From the NCBI GenBank assembly GCA_963832715.1, contig CAWHVB010000005.1, positions 558,001 through 622,000 of the forward strand: a stretch of DNA of 64,000 bases. Reading direction: 5' to 3'. Positions 18,387 to 26,807 of the stretch are shown here, piece by piece. The position numbers and the translations under genes were made by a program. Under the pieces are notes generated by a model. It was not told the DNA's origin. It searched no databases and worked only from the letters and a program-made list of their open reading frames with translations. The number at the start of each line of letters is the position of its first letter. Within the stretch, counting starts at the first letter, position 1. Source of the stretch: DATFVA01 sp963832715. GTDB lineage: Bacteria; Bacteroidota; Ignavibacteria; Ignavibacteriales; Ignavibacteriaceae.

Positions 18387-19868
18387 TTAATCCTTTAAGG
18401 GATTTTGTTTTTCGATTTTCCTGATGTAGAAGAAAAGTATGACTATCAGAAAGCTTATAATCAGGACTGATACTCCTAACCCTATCCTCCTGAAATAATA
18501 TTCATCTATGGCTCCCTGTGCAGATGCAATGACGTCCTTGGAAGAAGCAAAGCCTTTATCAACAACCTCTTTGAATTTATCTTTATTGAATGAATGAACT
18601 ATGGTTCTTGTCTCTATCTTTGCCTGGTGGATGGTTCTCAATTCGAATTTTTCTTCCTCTACTGCCATTCCTTTCTGCTCAGCTTCGAATACAAGGGAAG
18701 TGGCAAGTTTTTCCCTATTGGTAAGACTATCGAGCCATTGCTTCATCTGGGTGGCAACCATGTAACCTTTTACGTTGTCGGTTTGGGAATGGCATTTCGA
18801 ACATACTGCACCGGCGCCAGTCCCCAGAAGATTATCCGTGACTGAAGCGATATCATGCTTTCCATGACAGGTTACACATTCGGGATAATTCTTTTCATCA
18901 AATACTTGTTTATGCGGACTCCCTGAAAATAAATCTGCATTCAGTACATGACATGTCCCACATACTTTGGAGATTGATGTAATCCCCGGTGGAACTGCAC
19001 CATGATTGCCATGACAGCTGTTGCACGTTGGAGCACTCAGATCGTCTTTTTCAAGCAGAGCTCTACCATGAGCACTTGCAATGTATTTATCATATTGATC
19101 GGTAGGGATGCCGTATTGTTCCATATATTGCTTATTGCTGTGGCAATTTGAACACGTCTTGGGAATGTTTGTCGCATATACAGAGGACCTGACATCTTTA
19201 GCCGATAGTATGTTATGACTCCCATGACAGCTTACACATTGTGCAGGCTTCGGATCCCCTTTTGCGTTCCGGATGCCATGCTCACTCGTCCGGTATTTCT
19301 GCAGCTGATCGACTGCTATTTCAGGATTGTATGATCTCATAAATGCTGCATTGCCGTGACATTTATCGCAAGTTTGGGGAATGTTCGTCGGGTATACTGG
19401 TGACTTTGGATTTTTTACAGATACAATCCCATGGGCATTATGGCAGGTTATGCACTGTACAATTCTGTCGGTTCCGTTCAGGCTAAGCTTGCCATGTACG
19501 CTGTTTTTAAGAGATGCCATCTGATCTGTTGAAAGGTTCTTATCATACTTTGAAATGAATCCTGCATCTGAATGACACCGTGAACATATCTCAGATATCT
19601 GGTTTCCTTTAGGTACTCCTATGAAGCCTTGCTTCTTGTCCATGGCTTCATCCATATCCTCACTTTTATTATTTCCGCCATGACAATCGGAGCAGCTTAA
19701 ACCGGCCAGGTGATGTACATCATTTTTAAATAATTCAGCAGGGGTACTTCCCATATCTGAATGGCACGAGAAGCACATATCCCCCGCAGCAAATCCCTGT
19801 ATGGCAGAAATGAAATAAAGGAATAAAAATATTATGATTGTTCTGAATATATTTTTCACGACAGCCAC
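18387..19868 (-). CDS. 11-haem c-type cytochrome with C-terminal membrane anchor
   Basis: Periplasmic electron carrier of 493 residues. After an N-terminal signal helix there are eleven CxxCH haem sites: CFSCH, CSDCH, CSRCH, CITCH, CDKCH, CVSCH, CSNCH, CNSCH, CGTCH, CVTCH and CSKCH. Between them HGxxxxxNG/GD-type His positions could serve as sixth ligands. A region without haem (about residues 380-455) is followed by one membrane helix (GVSVLIISFLIVILFFYI) with a basic tail. Its start overlaps the cytochrome b gene by 13 bp. In this operon it takes the place of cytochrome c1, so it probably accepts electrons from the Rieske protein. Confidence 0.92.
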   Translation of the reverse strand: MAVVKNIFRTIIIFLFLYFISAIQGFAAGDMCFSCHSDMGSTPAELFKNDVHHLAGLSCSDCHGGNNKSEDMDEAMDKKQGFIGVPKGNQISEICSRCHSDAGFISKYDKNLSTDQMASLKNSVHGKLSLNGTDRIVQCITCHNAHGIVSVKNPKSPVYPTNIPQTCDKCHGNAAFMRSYNPEIAVDQLQKYRTSEHGIRNAKGDPKPAQCVSCHGSHNILSAKDVRSSVYATNIPKTCSNCHSNKQYMEQYGIPTDQYDKYIASAHGRALLEKDDLSAPTCNSCHGNHGAVPPGITSISKVCGTCHVLNADLFSGSPHKQVFDEKNYPECVTCHGKHDIASVTDNLLGTGAGAVCSKCHSQTDNVKGYMVATQMKQWLDSLTNREKLATSLVFEAEQKGMAVEEEKFELRTIHQAKIETRTIVHSFNKDKFKEVVDKGFASSKDVIASAQGAIDEYYFRRIGLGVSVLIISFLIVILFFYIRKIEKQNPLKD

Positions 19869-20935
19869 CCGAGAGTTGTTAAAACGATAATAAAAATGAC
19901 AGCAAAGATTCCCAGATAATTGATCTTTAGATTTCTCTGACCTCTGGAACTCTTTCGATCCCAGAAAGGAACAAGCAGCCAGAGGATACCCGCGAATCCA
20001 AAGAGAAGAATTCCTACCATCTCACCTTCGAATAGTATTATGTGCGAGGGGAAGTATTTAAGTGTCTGGAACATGAAAAGGAAATACCATTCAGGTTTGA
20101 TTCCTGCCGGTGCAACGCCGAAGAGGTCGGCTTTCAGCCCGAGCTCAGCCGGGAAGAATACTGCCAGTACAGCCAGTAGATTCAGTACTAATAACCATAA
20201 AAGCAGATCGCGAAGGAAAAAATTCGGGAAGAATGGCATCTTCTTGAGAGGAACTTTTTTTGACTCTCTTGTTTCAAGCGGTTCGCTCATACCCTGACGC
20301 TGAACCAGTATTAGATGAAGCCCGAGGAGTATTGTAAAAATACCCGGCAGTAGTGCTACATGGAATCCAAAAAATCTTGAAAGGGTAGCGCCTGTTACAT
20401 CATCCCCGCCTCTCAGGAATATTTTAATCGGGTCCCCGATAACTGGAATCGCTCCTGCGATATCGGTACCGACTTTCGTAGCAAAGAATGCCAGCTGGTT
20501 CCACGGAAGCAGGTACCCGCTGAATCCGAAAAACAATGCAAGGAATAGCATAAGCATACCTGAAAACCACGTCATTTCTCTCGGTTTGCGGTATGACTTT
20601 TCAAAATATACGCTGAACATATGTATGAACAATGAGAATATGAACAGGTTTGCAGACCAGGCATGGATCGATCTTACAAGCCAGCCGAACTGCACTTTCG
20701 ACATTATGAATTGAATGCTTTCATAAGCCAGATCCGCACTTCCTTTGTAGTAAAAAAGGAGAAGGATACCGGTGACAACCTGTATTATGAAGAGGAATAC
20801 TGAAACGCCTCCAAAGTAATACCAGATAGAGTGCCTGTGAACAGGTACGTACTTCTTGCTGAAAAATTTTATTAAATCTTCAAACTGTACGCGGTCGTCA
20901 ACCCAGGAATATAATTTTAAGAATTGTTTTTTCAT
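19856..20935 (-). CDS. Cytochrome b of a quinol:cytochrome c (b6-type) complex
   Basis: Membrane subunit of 359 residues that holds two b haems and the quinol sites. Haem ligands are His91 and His105 (SIHAWSANLFIFSLFIH) and His192 and His207 (FHVALLPGIFTILLGLH). The 14 and 15 residue steps match cytochrome b6 rather than mitochondrial cytochrome b (14 and 14). The quinol-oxidation motif PEWY is at 281-284. The b6 and subunit-IV parts are fused in one chain. At the place where b6 has the Cys for the extra covalent haem (FYCLGG), this protein reads WYYFGG, so that haem bond is probably absent. It lies 6 bp after the Rieske gene. Confidence 0.93.
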   Translation of the reverse strand: MKKQFLKLYSWVDDRVQFEDLIKFFSKKYVPVHRHSIWYYFGGVSVFLFIIQVVTGILLLFYYKGSADLAYESIQFIMSKVQFGWLVRSIHAWSANLFIFSLFIHMFSVYFEKSYRKPREMTWFSGMLMLFLALFFGFSGYLLPWNQLAFFATKVGTDIAGAIPVIGDPIKIFLRGGDDVTGATLSRFFGFHVALLPGIFTILLGLHLILVQRQGMSEPLETRESKKVPLKKMPFFPNFFLRDLLLWLLVLNLLAVLAVFFPAELGLKADLFGVAPAGIKPEWYFLFMFQTLKYFPSHIILFEGEMVGILLFGFAGILWLLVPFWDRKSSRGQRNLKINYLGIFAVIFIIVLTTLGWLS

Positions 20936-20941
20936 TTGATT

Positions 20942-21394
20942 CTATGCCATTTTTGTAATCATTAATTCGTCCCCCTTAATAATTGTTTTGAATTTGGTAA
21001 GTGGTCTTGGGGGAGGTCCGGATATATTGCGTCCGGTCAGATCGTATTTACCATTGTGACAGGCACACCATATAACGTGCTTGTCTTTAGCGTACTGGAC
21101 GGTGCAGTCGAGATGGGTGCATCTGGCAGAAAATGCTAAAAACTTGTCTCCCTCGGGTATTACAATTACAGGTTCGTTTCCGAATCTGACAATCTTGTAA
21201 TCTGCTTTCTTTAAGTCATCTATTTTTCCGGCGTTTACGCTTGAAACCTCTACCTCTCTTTGTTTTGGCGGACGCAGAAAAGAAAATACAGGATAGAGAA
21301 CAGAGGCACTGAAAGCGGCAACTCCTGTCATCGCAAAAATTTTCAGGAAACCTCTTCGATTGGTTTGTTTGTTTATTAGATCGGGTTTTTCCAT
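20942..21394 (-). CDS. Rieske 2Fe-2S protein of the cytochrome bc complex
   Basis: Electron-transfer subunit of 150 residues. The N-terminus carries a Tat-like twin-arginine motif (NRRGFLKIF) and one membrane anchor helix. The cluster-binding loops are CTHLDC (Cys92 and His94 ligands, Cys97 for the disulfide) and CACHNG (Cys110 and His113 ligands, Cys112 for the disulfide), followed by the conserved Pro loop GPPPRPL. It takes electrons from quinol at cytochrome b and passes them to the c-type subunit. It starts 17 bp after the receiver-like gene and ends 6 bp before cytochrome b. Confidence 0.93.
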   Translation of the reverse strand: MEKPDLINKQTNRRGFLKIFAMTGVAAFSASVLYPVFSFLRPPKQREVEVSSVNAGKIDDLKKADYKIVRFGNEPVIVIPEGDKFLAFSARCTHLDCTVQYAKDKHVIWCACHNGKYDLTGRNISGPPPRPLTKFKTIIKGDELMITKMA

Positions 21395-21411
21395 GATAAG
21401 AATACTTTTTG

Positions 21412-21786
21412 TTACTGTTGTTTGTAAAATGGAATAGTCGCTGTTATAATTTCTTTTATGATGTTGCCGTCAATCGGCTTCTCGGTTAGGTTAAATATTC
21501 CCTCCTGGTATAGAATCCCGCCCTCCCTGGCGTTGGTTTTCTCATTTAATATGATCAAAGGGATTTTAGGATTAATTCGCTTTATTATCTTCACCCAGTT
21601 GTGACATATGGTGAAGCTTTCGCTGCAGTCGCAGACAATCACATCATAATCATTTTCCTGTAAATCGAGGATGAATTCTGCGAATTCTTTTTTCCTCACG
21701 AGAGCAATACCAATCTCTGAACAAATTTCGAAACATTGTGATATTGTCTTTTCATCGCTGCTAAGTATTATCCCTCTGAACTTCAT
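21412..21786 (-). CDS. Receiver-like (CheY-fold) single-domain protein, first gene of the respiratory operon
   Basis: Protein of 124 residues with the size and pattern of a response-regulator receiver domain: an acidic pair near residue 11 (SSDEK), a candidate phospho-Asp53 in YDVIVCDCSES, and the conserved Lys-Pro in LTEKPID (Lys103). The Ser/Thr normally found after strand 4 is replaced by Asn81 (IILNEK), so switching may be altered. There is no output domain. It starts the transcript that carries Rieske, cytochrome b, cytochrome c and DUF2339. A link with the kinase upstream is plausible but not shown. Confidence 0.6.
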   Translation of the reverse strand: MKFRGIILSSDEKTISQCFEICSEIGIALVRKKEFAEFILDLQENDYDVIVCDCSESFTICHNWVKIIKRINPKIPLIILNEKTNAREGGILYQEGIFNLTEKPIDGNIIKEIITATIPFYKQQ

Positions 21787-21824
21787 AAGCGATACCTTTT
21801 ATTTCTGTAGGTCTGGAAGACATT

Positions 21825-21869
21825 TATTGTACCACAATAATATCCCCGGGCGAATGTTCTGTTATTGTG
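21825..21869 (-). promoter_or_regulatory. Candidate operator upstream of the respiratory operon
   Basis: A TATTGT-ACC-ACAATA palindrome (21825-21839) lies 39 bp before the first start codon. Its right half overlaps CACAATAA (21833-21840), which is repeated inverted as TTATTGTG at 21862-21869. Three half sites in 45 bp suggest a regulator binding region. No sigma-54 (-24/-12) box was found here by eye. Confidence 0.35.
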
Positions 21870-21960
21870 TTAAAATCAAAAGAATTGCAGATAAACCGTA
21901 GCGGAAATAAAACAAGGTGAAAGGATGGAGTTTATAAAAGTGTATCCCGGATGTCCCACT

Positions 21961-22041
21961 AATTATCAATTAACAATTAACAATTAACAATTATCAATTA
22001 TAAATTGTTAATTGTCAATTATAAATTGTTAATTGTTAGTT
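21961..22041. repeat. AT-rich inverted array of AATTAACAATT / AATTGTTAATT units
   Basis: Directly behind the stop of the sigma-54 activator gene, about four AATTAACAATT-type units run one way (21961-21999) and three AATTGTTAATT-type units run the other way (22000-22041). The two halves can pair into a long AT-only hairpin. The same unit recurs inside a coding region at 50826-50862. It may be a dispersed repeat that also slows transcription. Confidence 0.75.
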
Positions 22042-23430
22042 ACCCCTCCTGTAGCTTTGAGGATCGAGGTTATACTTCTTAAGTATCCTGTGTATATGTC
22101 GGCGGGTCATCCCCGCTTCTTCTGAAATTCGGGTAATGTTTCCCCTGTGCTTGGTAAGTAAAAAAAGGAAATATTTTTTTTCAACTTCTTCGACGGCCTT
22201 ATTTCTGACTTCAGATAGAGAACTCCTGGGAAATTGGCTCACTGTTCTCCGGTTTGAGGCTAGCTGAGGCGGAAGCTCATTTATTGTTATTTTTTCTCCT
22301 TTGGCCAGGGCAACAGCTCTTTCAACGATGTTCTCCATCTCTCTTACATTTCCGGGCCAGTCATAGGTTTCAAATAAATCCAGCACACTTTCATCAAATC
22401 CTTTTATATTCTTTGGAGACGACTTAACGGTTTTGATAAGGAAGTGTTCTGCAAGTAGACGGATGTCCCCCTCACGTTCTCTTAATGAGGGTACCTGGAT
22501 ATTTATGACATTCAGCCTGTAATAGAAATCCTTGCGCATAGTTTCTTTCTCGAGAGCCTTATTTATATCCTGGTTTGTTGCGGAAATCAGCCTTAAATCA
22601 GCCTGTAATAACTCATTTCCTCCAAGACGCCTGAGCTGCTGATCCTGTAATGTCCTTAAGAGCTTAATCTGAAGATTGACAGGCAGCTCGCAGACTTCAT
22701 CCAGGAAAAAGGATCCTCCGTTAGCATATTCCAAAAGCCCTATCTTCCTGTGAGTGGCTCCAGTGAATGCTCCTTTTTCATACCCGAATAACTCCGCTTC
22801 AAATAGGTTCTCAGGAAACGCCCCGCAATTTACAGGAACAAATGGTTTAAGTTTCCGGCTGCTGTGAAAATGTATGCTTCGTGCTATGAGCTCTTTTCCT
22901 GTGCCGCTTTCTCCGGTTATCAGGACATTCGCCTCAGAATCTGCAACGCTTTCAATCATCTCAAATACTTTCCTGATGGATTCGCTTTTCCCGATTATGT
23001 TATCAAACCTGAATTTATCCTCAAGCTGTTTAAGCAGACTGACTCTTTCTTTGTATAAATTTCTCTGTCTTAATCCCTTTTCAACAAGTATTTTCAGATT
23101 ATCTGTCTCAAACGGTTTTTCAATAAAATCAAAGGCTCCCGCCTTCATTGCCGAAACTGCTCTGTCAATTGTTCCGTAGGCTGAAAATATAATAACCGGG
23201 GTATTCGGAGCTACTTTCTGAACAGCATCAAGTACCTGCATTCCATCAAAATCGGGCATCAGCAGATCACAAAATACCAGGTCAAACTCTTCGTCCCGAA
23301 GAAGCTTGATTGCCTGGTTTCCGTCAGGGACGGGAAATGGATTATTGCCGAGGGCTGCTAGTATTTTAGAACAGCCTCTCAGCATATCAGGTTCATCATC
23401 AATTATTAGTATTTTAGGTTTTGCGGTCAT
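22036..23430 (-). CDS. Sigma-54-dependent response regulator, NtrC family
   Basis: Transcription activator of 464 residues. A receiver domain (residues about 5-118, phospho-Asp55 in LVFCDLLMPD, Lys in EKPF) is followed by an AAA+ domain with Walker A GESGTGKE, the sigma-54 contact loop GAFTGA and FFLDEVCELP, and a Fis-type helix-turn-helix at the end (ISEEAGMTRRHIHRILKKY). It overlaps the kinase gene by 4 bp (ATGA), so the pair is translationally coupled. Targets are unknown. The respiratory operon lies directly downstream on the same strand, but a repeat-containing 250-bp gap separates them. Confidence 0.92.
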   Translation of the reverse strand: MTAKPKILIIDDEPDMLRGCSKILAALGNNPFPVPDGNQAIKLLRDEEFDLVFCDLLMPDFDGMQVLDAVQKVAPNTPVIIFSAYGTIDRAVSAMKAGAFDFIEKPFETDNLKILVEKGLRQRNLYKERVSLLKQLEDKFRFDNIIGKSESIRKVFEMIESVADSEANVLITGESGTGKELIARSIHFHSSRKLKPFVPVNCGAFPENLFEAELFGYEKGAFTGATHRKIGLLEYANGGSFFLDEVCELPVNLQIKLLRTLQDQQLRRLGGNELLQADLRLISATNQDINKALEKETMRKDFYYRLNVINIQVPSLREREGDIRLLAEHFLIKTVKSSPKNIKGFDESVLDLFETYDWPGNVREMENIVERAVALAKGEKITINELPPQLASNRRTVSQFPRSSLSEVRNKAVEEVEKKYFLFLLTKHRGNITRISEEAGMTRRHIHRILKKYNLDPQSYRRGN

Positions 23431-25191
23431 ACATTCATCCCGTCACTGGTGTAGGGCAGAGTAATTATAAATTTGGTGTATTTGCCTTCTTCACTTTCTA
23501 CTTCAAGCTTGCCCCGGCTGCGCTGAATTATTGTACGTGAAATAGACAGCCCGAGTCCGGTTCCTTGCTTATCAAGCTTGGTTGAAAAGAAGGGATTGAA
23601 GACTTTAGTCAGATTTTCTTTTTTAATTCCTGTACCGTTATCTTCGATCGCTATAAAAATCCCGCTCACTTTTTTTAATTCAATCGGGTCTATACCCGGG
23701 GTACTCCTGCCGGTCGTTATCTTTATTTCCCCATAGTCCTGTAAGGCATCGATGGCGTTATTTAATATATTCATCATTACCTGTTCCATTTGCCTTTTAT
23801 CCGTAAGGATCAGCGGGAGAGATGTGTCGTACGACTTTGATAAACTGATCTTTCTGGATTTAAGTCTGTGACCTATCAGGTAAACGCATTCGTCAATTAA
23901 ATCCTCAATACGGATAGCTTCGGGCTTAAAAGGCATCAGTCTTGAATAAGTCAGAAGAGTCCTTGTGTAATCGCTGATTCTGCGTGTCTGGTTTCGAATG
24001 ATATTTAATTCCTCTCTAAGACTATTATCAGCATTATTCTCAAGGAGAATTGCATCTGCGTGAGCAGCAATAATCCCGGCCGGTGTGTTTATTTCGTGTG
24101 CAACACTGTCTACAAGTTCCCCTATCGAGGCAAGCTTTGAAGCCTGGTTCAGCTGCTCCCTGTACTGATGGATCTCTTCAAGGCTTCTGTTGGCTTCTTC
24201 CGCACGTATCCTCCGCAGGTTGAGGAAATATATTAGAAATCCAAGCATAAGAATGACCGCAAGGATAATTAAACCCAGTATAAAGAAAAGTTGAAACCTG
24301 CTTCTTAGTCCGGTTGTTACTTTTGGAAGCAGGGTGCTTATTGCTATTATCCAGGTCTGATTTTGAAGTTTCACCGGAACGTATGCCATTATTTTATCGG
24401 GTTCATTGCCAAGAACATAATATTCGTCAATTGAAGGAAGGCTGGCTTTTATCATCCTGTGCTGTGTGTTGAAATTGACATGACAATTGCGGCATTCTCC
24501 CGTTGTTTTTAGGATCGATTTGAATAGCATCTCCTGGTGCCTCGGATGATATATTTAATCTTCCTTCTCCATCGAGAACCCAGGCAAAATCGTCACTGCT
24601 TAATTTCAAGGGCTGTATGAAGCGCCTGATGAGAATATCGAAATCTACCATATATCCGATGAAATGATTGGTCTTATTGCCTTTTCCTCCGGCTAAACGG
24701 ATAAGCATTAAAAAAGATTTCCGGCTGTTTCTTTTCCCCTGAAAATCAGGCATTACATCTGAAAACACATATTCTGAATCTGTTTCGTTAATTTGTGCGG
24801 TTAAAACAGGTATCTTTTCCCGTGACCATTCCGGAAGACTGTTTCCGGTCGAATAAATAACCCTTCCTGATGAATCAGAGAGAAAAATTGTGCGGATGAT
24901 TGTACTATCGTAGTTTTCTTTGAAAAATTTCAGGGAGGCATATTCATTTTTAACCGGTGGATTAAGTACATCTGGATTGTGAGTCAGCAGTTTCATATCA
25001 CGTACGAGATGTTCAATAAAAAAATTGATTCCCTGTGAAACAGATTTAGCCATTTCCAGCTGCTGCATCTGATGGTTGTGTTTTGCATCCTCCAGGGTAC
25101 TGGAATAAATTCGGTTAACGAGAAATAAAAATATCACTACAATCACCAGGATACTTGCAGCTATCAGGTATTTCTTGAAGCTTTTCTTCAT
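23427..25191 (-). CDS. Membrane sensor histidine kinase with a CxxCH motif in its extracytoplasmic sensor (frameshifted at 24506-24510)
   Basis: Kinase of about 587 residues. It has one N-terminal helix (residues 8-30), a long extracytoplasmic Cache-like sensor, a CRNCH motif (codons at about 24494-24480), a second helix (FFILGLIILAVILMLGFLIY), then HisKA (H-box VAHEINTPAG) and HATPase (NILNNAIDAL, DNGTGI, GTGLGLSIS). The N-terminal frame stops at 24427, and the C-terminal frame is open from 24530. Reading A4 instead of A5 at the run 24506-24510 (T5 on the plus strand) joins IQIDPK to TTGECRNCHVNF. The CxxCH suggests covalent haem c and hence redox or gas sensing. It is coupled to the sigma-54 activator. 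Confidence 0.85.
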
Positions 25192-25305
25192 TTAATGAAT
25201 AATTCCCCGTAAACAGTTAAATGCTGATAAGATGTTTGATTGGTGAATAATATAAAAGCGAATATTTTAATATTTAATTCCACTTGCTGGTATGGTAGTC
25301 TTAAA

Positions 25306-25332
25306 TGTCATACTGTGACATAATTAGTCACA
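25306..25332. promoter_or_regulatory. Candidate operator between the kinase and the export operon
   Basis: Two nested palindromes: TGTCA-N5-TGACA (25306-25320) and TGTGAC-N7-GTCACA (25314-25332). They lie 115 bp from the kinase start and about 265 bp from the adaptor start in a divergent gap. Half sites resemble the CRP/FNR family, but the spacing differs from the consensus. Confidence 0.4.
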
Positions 25333-25381
25333 CCTTAAGATTAGTGTATTCTCAGGTCAAATTCAACACAAATCTTACATT

Positions 25382-25480
25382 CATCCATCCCCCCAACTAC
25401 TCAGTCCCCCAATCACCCAATCACCCAACCACCAAATCATACAATCACTCAATCACCCAATCCCCCAATCACTCAATCAT
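25382..25480. repeat. Degenerate CAATCACCC tandem repeat
   Basis: About a dozen imperfect copies of an 8-9 bp unit (CAATCACCC, CAATCACTC, CAATCCCCC) with C confined to one strand. It fills the middle of the 405-bp gap between the kinase and the adaptor gene. An open frame crosses it but gives a low-complexity Pro/Asn/Ser peptide, which I do not believe is a gene. The rest of the gap shows only the palindromes listed separately. Confidence 0.8.
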
Positions 25481-25596
25481 GTATTCCTATCATCCTGGGT
25501 CATCCTCTCTTTTCTTTTTCTTCCGGGTAATTCTAAATTTCTTTTCTTTAAACGTATTGTTCCTTAATTTTCCAGCTCAAAATTCCCGGAAAAGAT

Positions 25597-26784
25597 ATGG
25601 AAACAAGCAAAGCCGATTTATCGTCTTTAAGGATAGATAGGTCTGGCAATCATAATCCTGATTCGTCCCGAAAAAAAATAATTGTAATAGTTGTAATCAT
25701 TACGGCCGCTATATTGCTGTTTCTCGGCTATACTATAGCGGGTTCATTATTTAACCCTGCTGTTGAGGTAAGACTCACTTCTGCAGTAATACAATCACCT
25801 TCACAAACCAGTACAAGTCTTACTGCAAGCGGATATGTCGTAGCCCAGCGGAAAGCATCGGTCGCTTCGAAGGGTACTGGCAGGCTTGTTTTCCTTGGCG
25901 CAGTTGAAGGAGACCGTGTAAAAAAGAACCAGGTTCTTGGCCGGCTGGAAGATAATGACATCAGGGCACAGCTCGAGGAGGCAAAAGCTAACCTCAAACT
26001 GGCTGAAGCAGATTTGAATGATGCAAAGAATAATTATAATCGTCAGACAGCACTCTTGAAATCGGGTGCAACTACCCAGATGGAGGTAGATGCAGCTGAA
26101 GCACAATATAACCGGGTGCTTGCTTCGATTGATGTTGCCAAAGCAAACCTGAATTCAGCTCAGGTGGCACTTGAGAATACACTGATACGCGCGCCGTTTG
26201 ATGGTACTGTCCTGACAAAAAATGCCGAGGTTGGGGAAATCGTGGCTCCGCTTGGTGCTAGTTCTACTTCAAGAGGAGCAATTGTAACAATGGCTGATAT
26301 GAAATCTCTTCAGGTAGAAGCTGATGTTTCTGAATCATATATCGAAAGAATAAAGACTGGTCAGAGCTGTCAGATTATTCTTGATGCTTACCCTCAGGTT
26401 TCTTATGAAGGATTTGTCGATAAAATAGTTCCTACGGCCGACAGATCAAAAGCGACTGTTCTCGTGAAGGTGGGCTTTAAGGATTACGACAGCAAAGTAC
26501 TTCCTGAAATGAGTGCTAAAGTTCTGTTCTTATCTGGAGAATCAACAAATGAAGTGAAAAATGAACCGCCTGTATTGGTTGTTCCATCCAAATCGGTGGC
26601 TATCCGGGATGGACACGATGTCGTTTTTATGGTTAAGGATGATAAAGCTGTTGAAGTCCCTGTAGTAAAGGGGAGAGATCTTGATTCGTTTATAGAAATA
26701 AAATCGGGACTCACTGAAGGAGATAAAGTTATTGACGATGTTACTGATGAAATTAAAGATGGTACTAAAATTAAAATTATGTAA
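25597..26784 (+). CDS. Periplasmic adaptor (membrane fusion protein) of a MacAB-like efflux system
   Basis: HlyD/RND-MFP family protein of 395 residues. A cytosolic leader of about 25 residues precedes one membrane helix (IIVIVVIITAAILLFLGYTI). The lipoyl half-motifs (ASKGTGRLVFLGAVEGDRV and IRAPFDGTVL) flank a coiled-coil hairpin rich in Ala, Glu and Asn, followed by beta-barrel and membrane-proximal domains. It links an inner-membrane ABC pump to an outer-membrane channel, which is not in the window. It is the first gene of a four-gene operon with spacing of 23 bp to the ATPase. Confidence 0.9.
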   Translation: METSKADLSSLRIDRSGNHNPDSSRKKIIVIVVIITAAILLFLGYTIAGSLFNPAVEVRLTSAVIQSPSQTSTSLTASGYVVAQRKASVASKGTGRLVFLGAVEGDRVKKNQVLGRLEDNDIRAQLEEAKANLKLAEADLNDAKNNYNRQTALLKSGATTQMEVDAAEAQYNRVLASIDVAKANLNSAQVALENTLIRAPFDGTVLTKNAEVGEIVAPLGASSTSRGAIVTMADMKSLQVEADVSESYIERIKTGQSCQIILDAYPQVSYEGFVDKIVPTADRSKATVLVKVGFKDYDSKVLPEMSAKVLFLSGESTNEVKNEPPVLVVPSKSVAIRDGHDVVFMVKDDKAVEVPVVKGRDLDSFIEIKSGLTEGDKVIDDVTDEIKDGTKIKIM

Positions 26785-26807
26785 ATGCAATTTATACCGG
26801 AGTTAAA

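Noticed and set aside
23427..25191. Two separate proteins, a short sensor and a soluble-start kinase
   Set aside because: The pieces overlap out of frame, and one base change rebuilds a standard sensor kinase.
25305..25640. A 111-residue protein over the CAATCACCC tract
   Set aside because: The product is low-complexity and comes from the repeat. It has no ribosome site and overlaps the true start of the adaptor gene.
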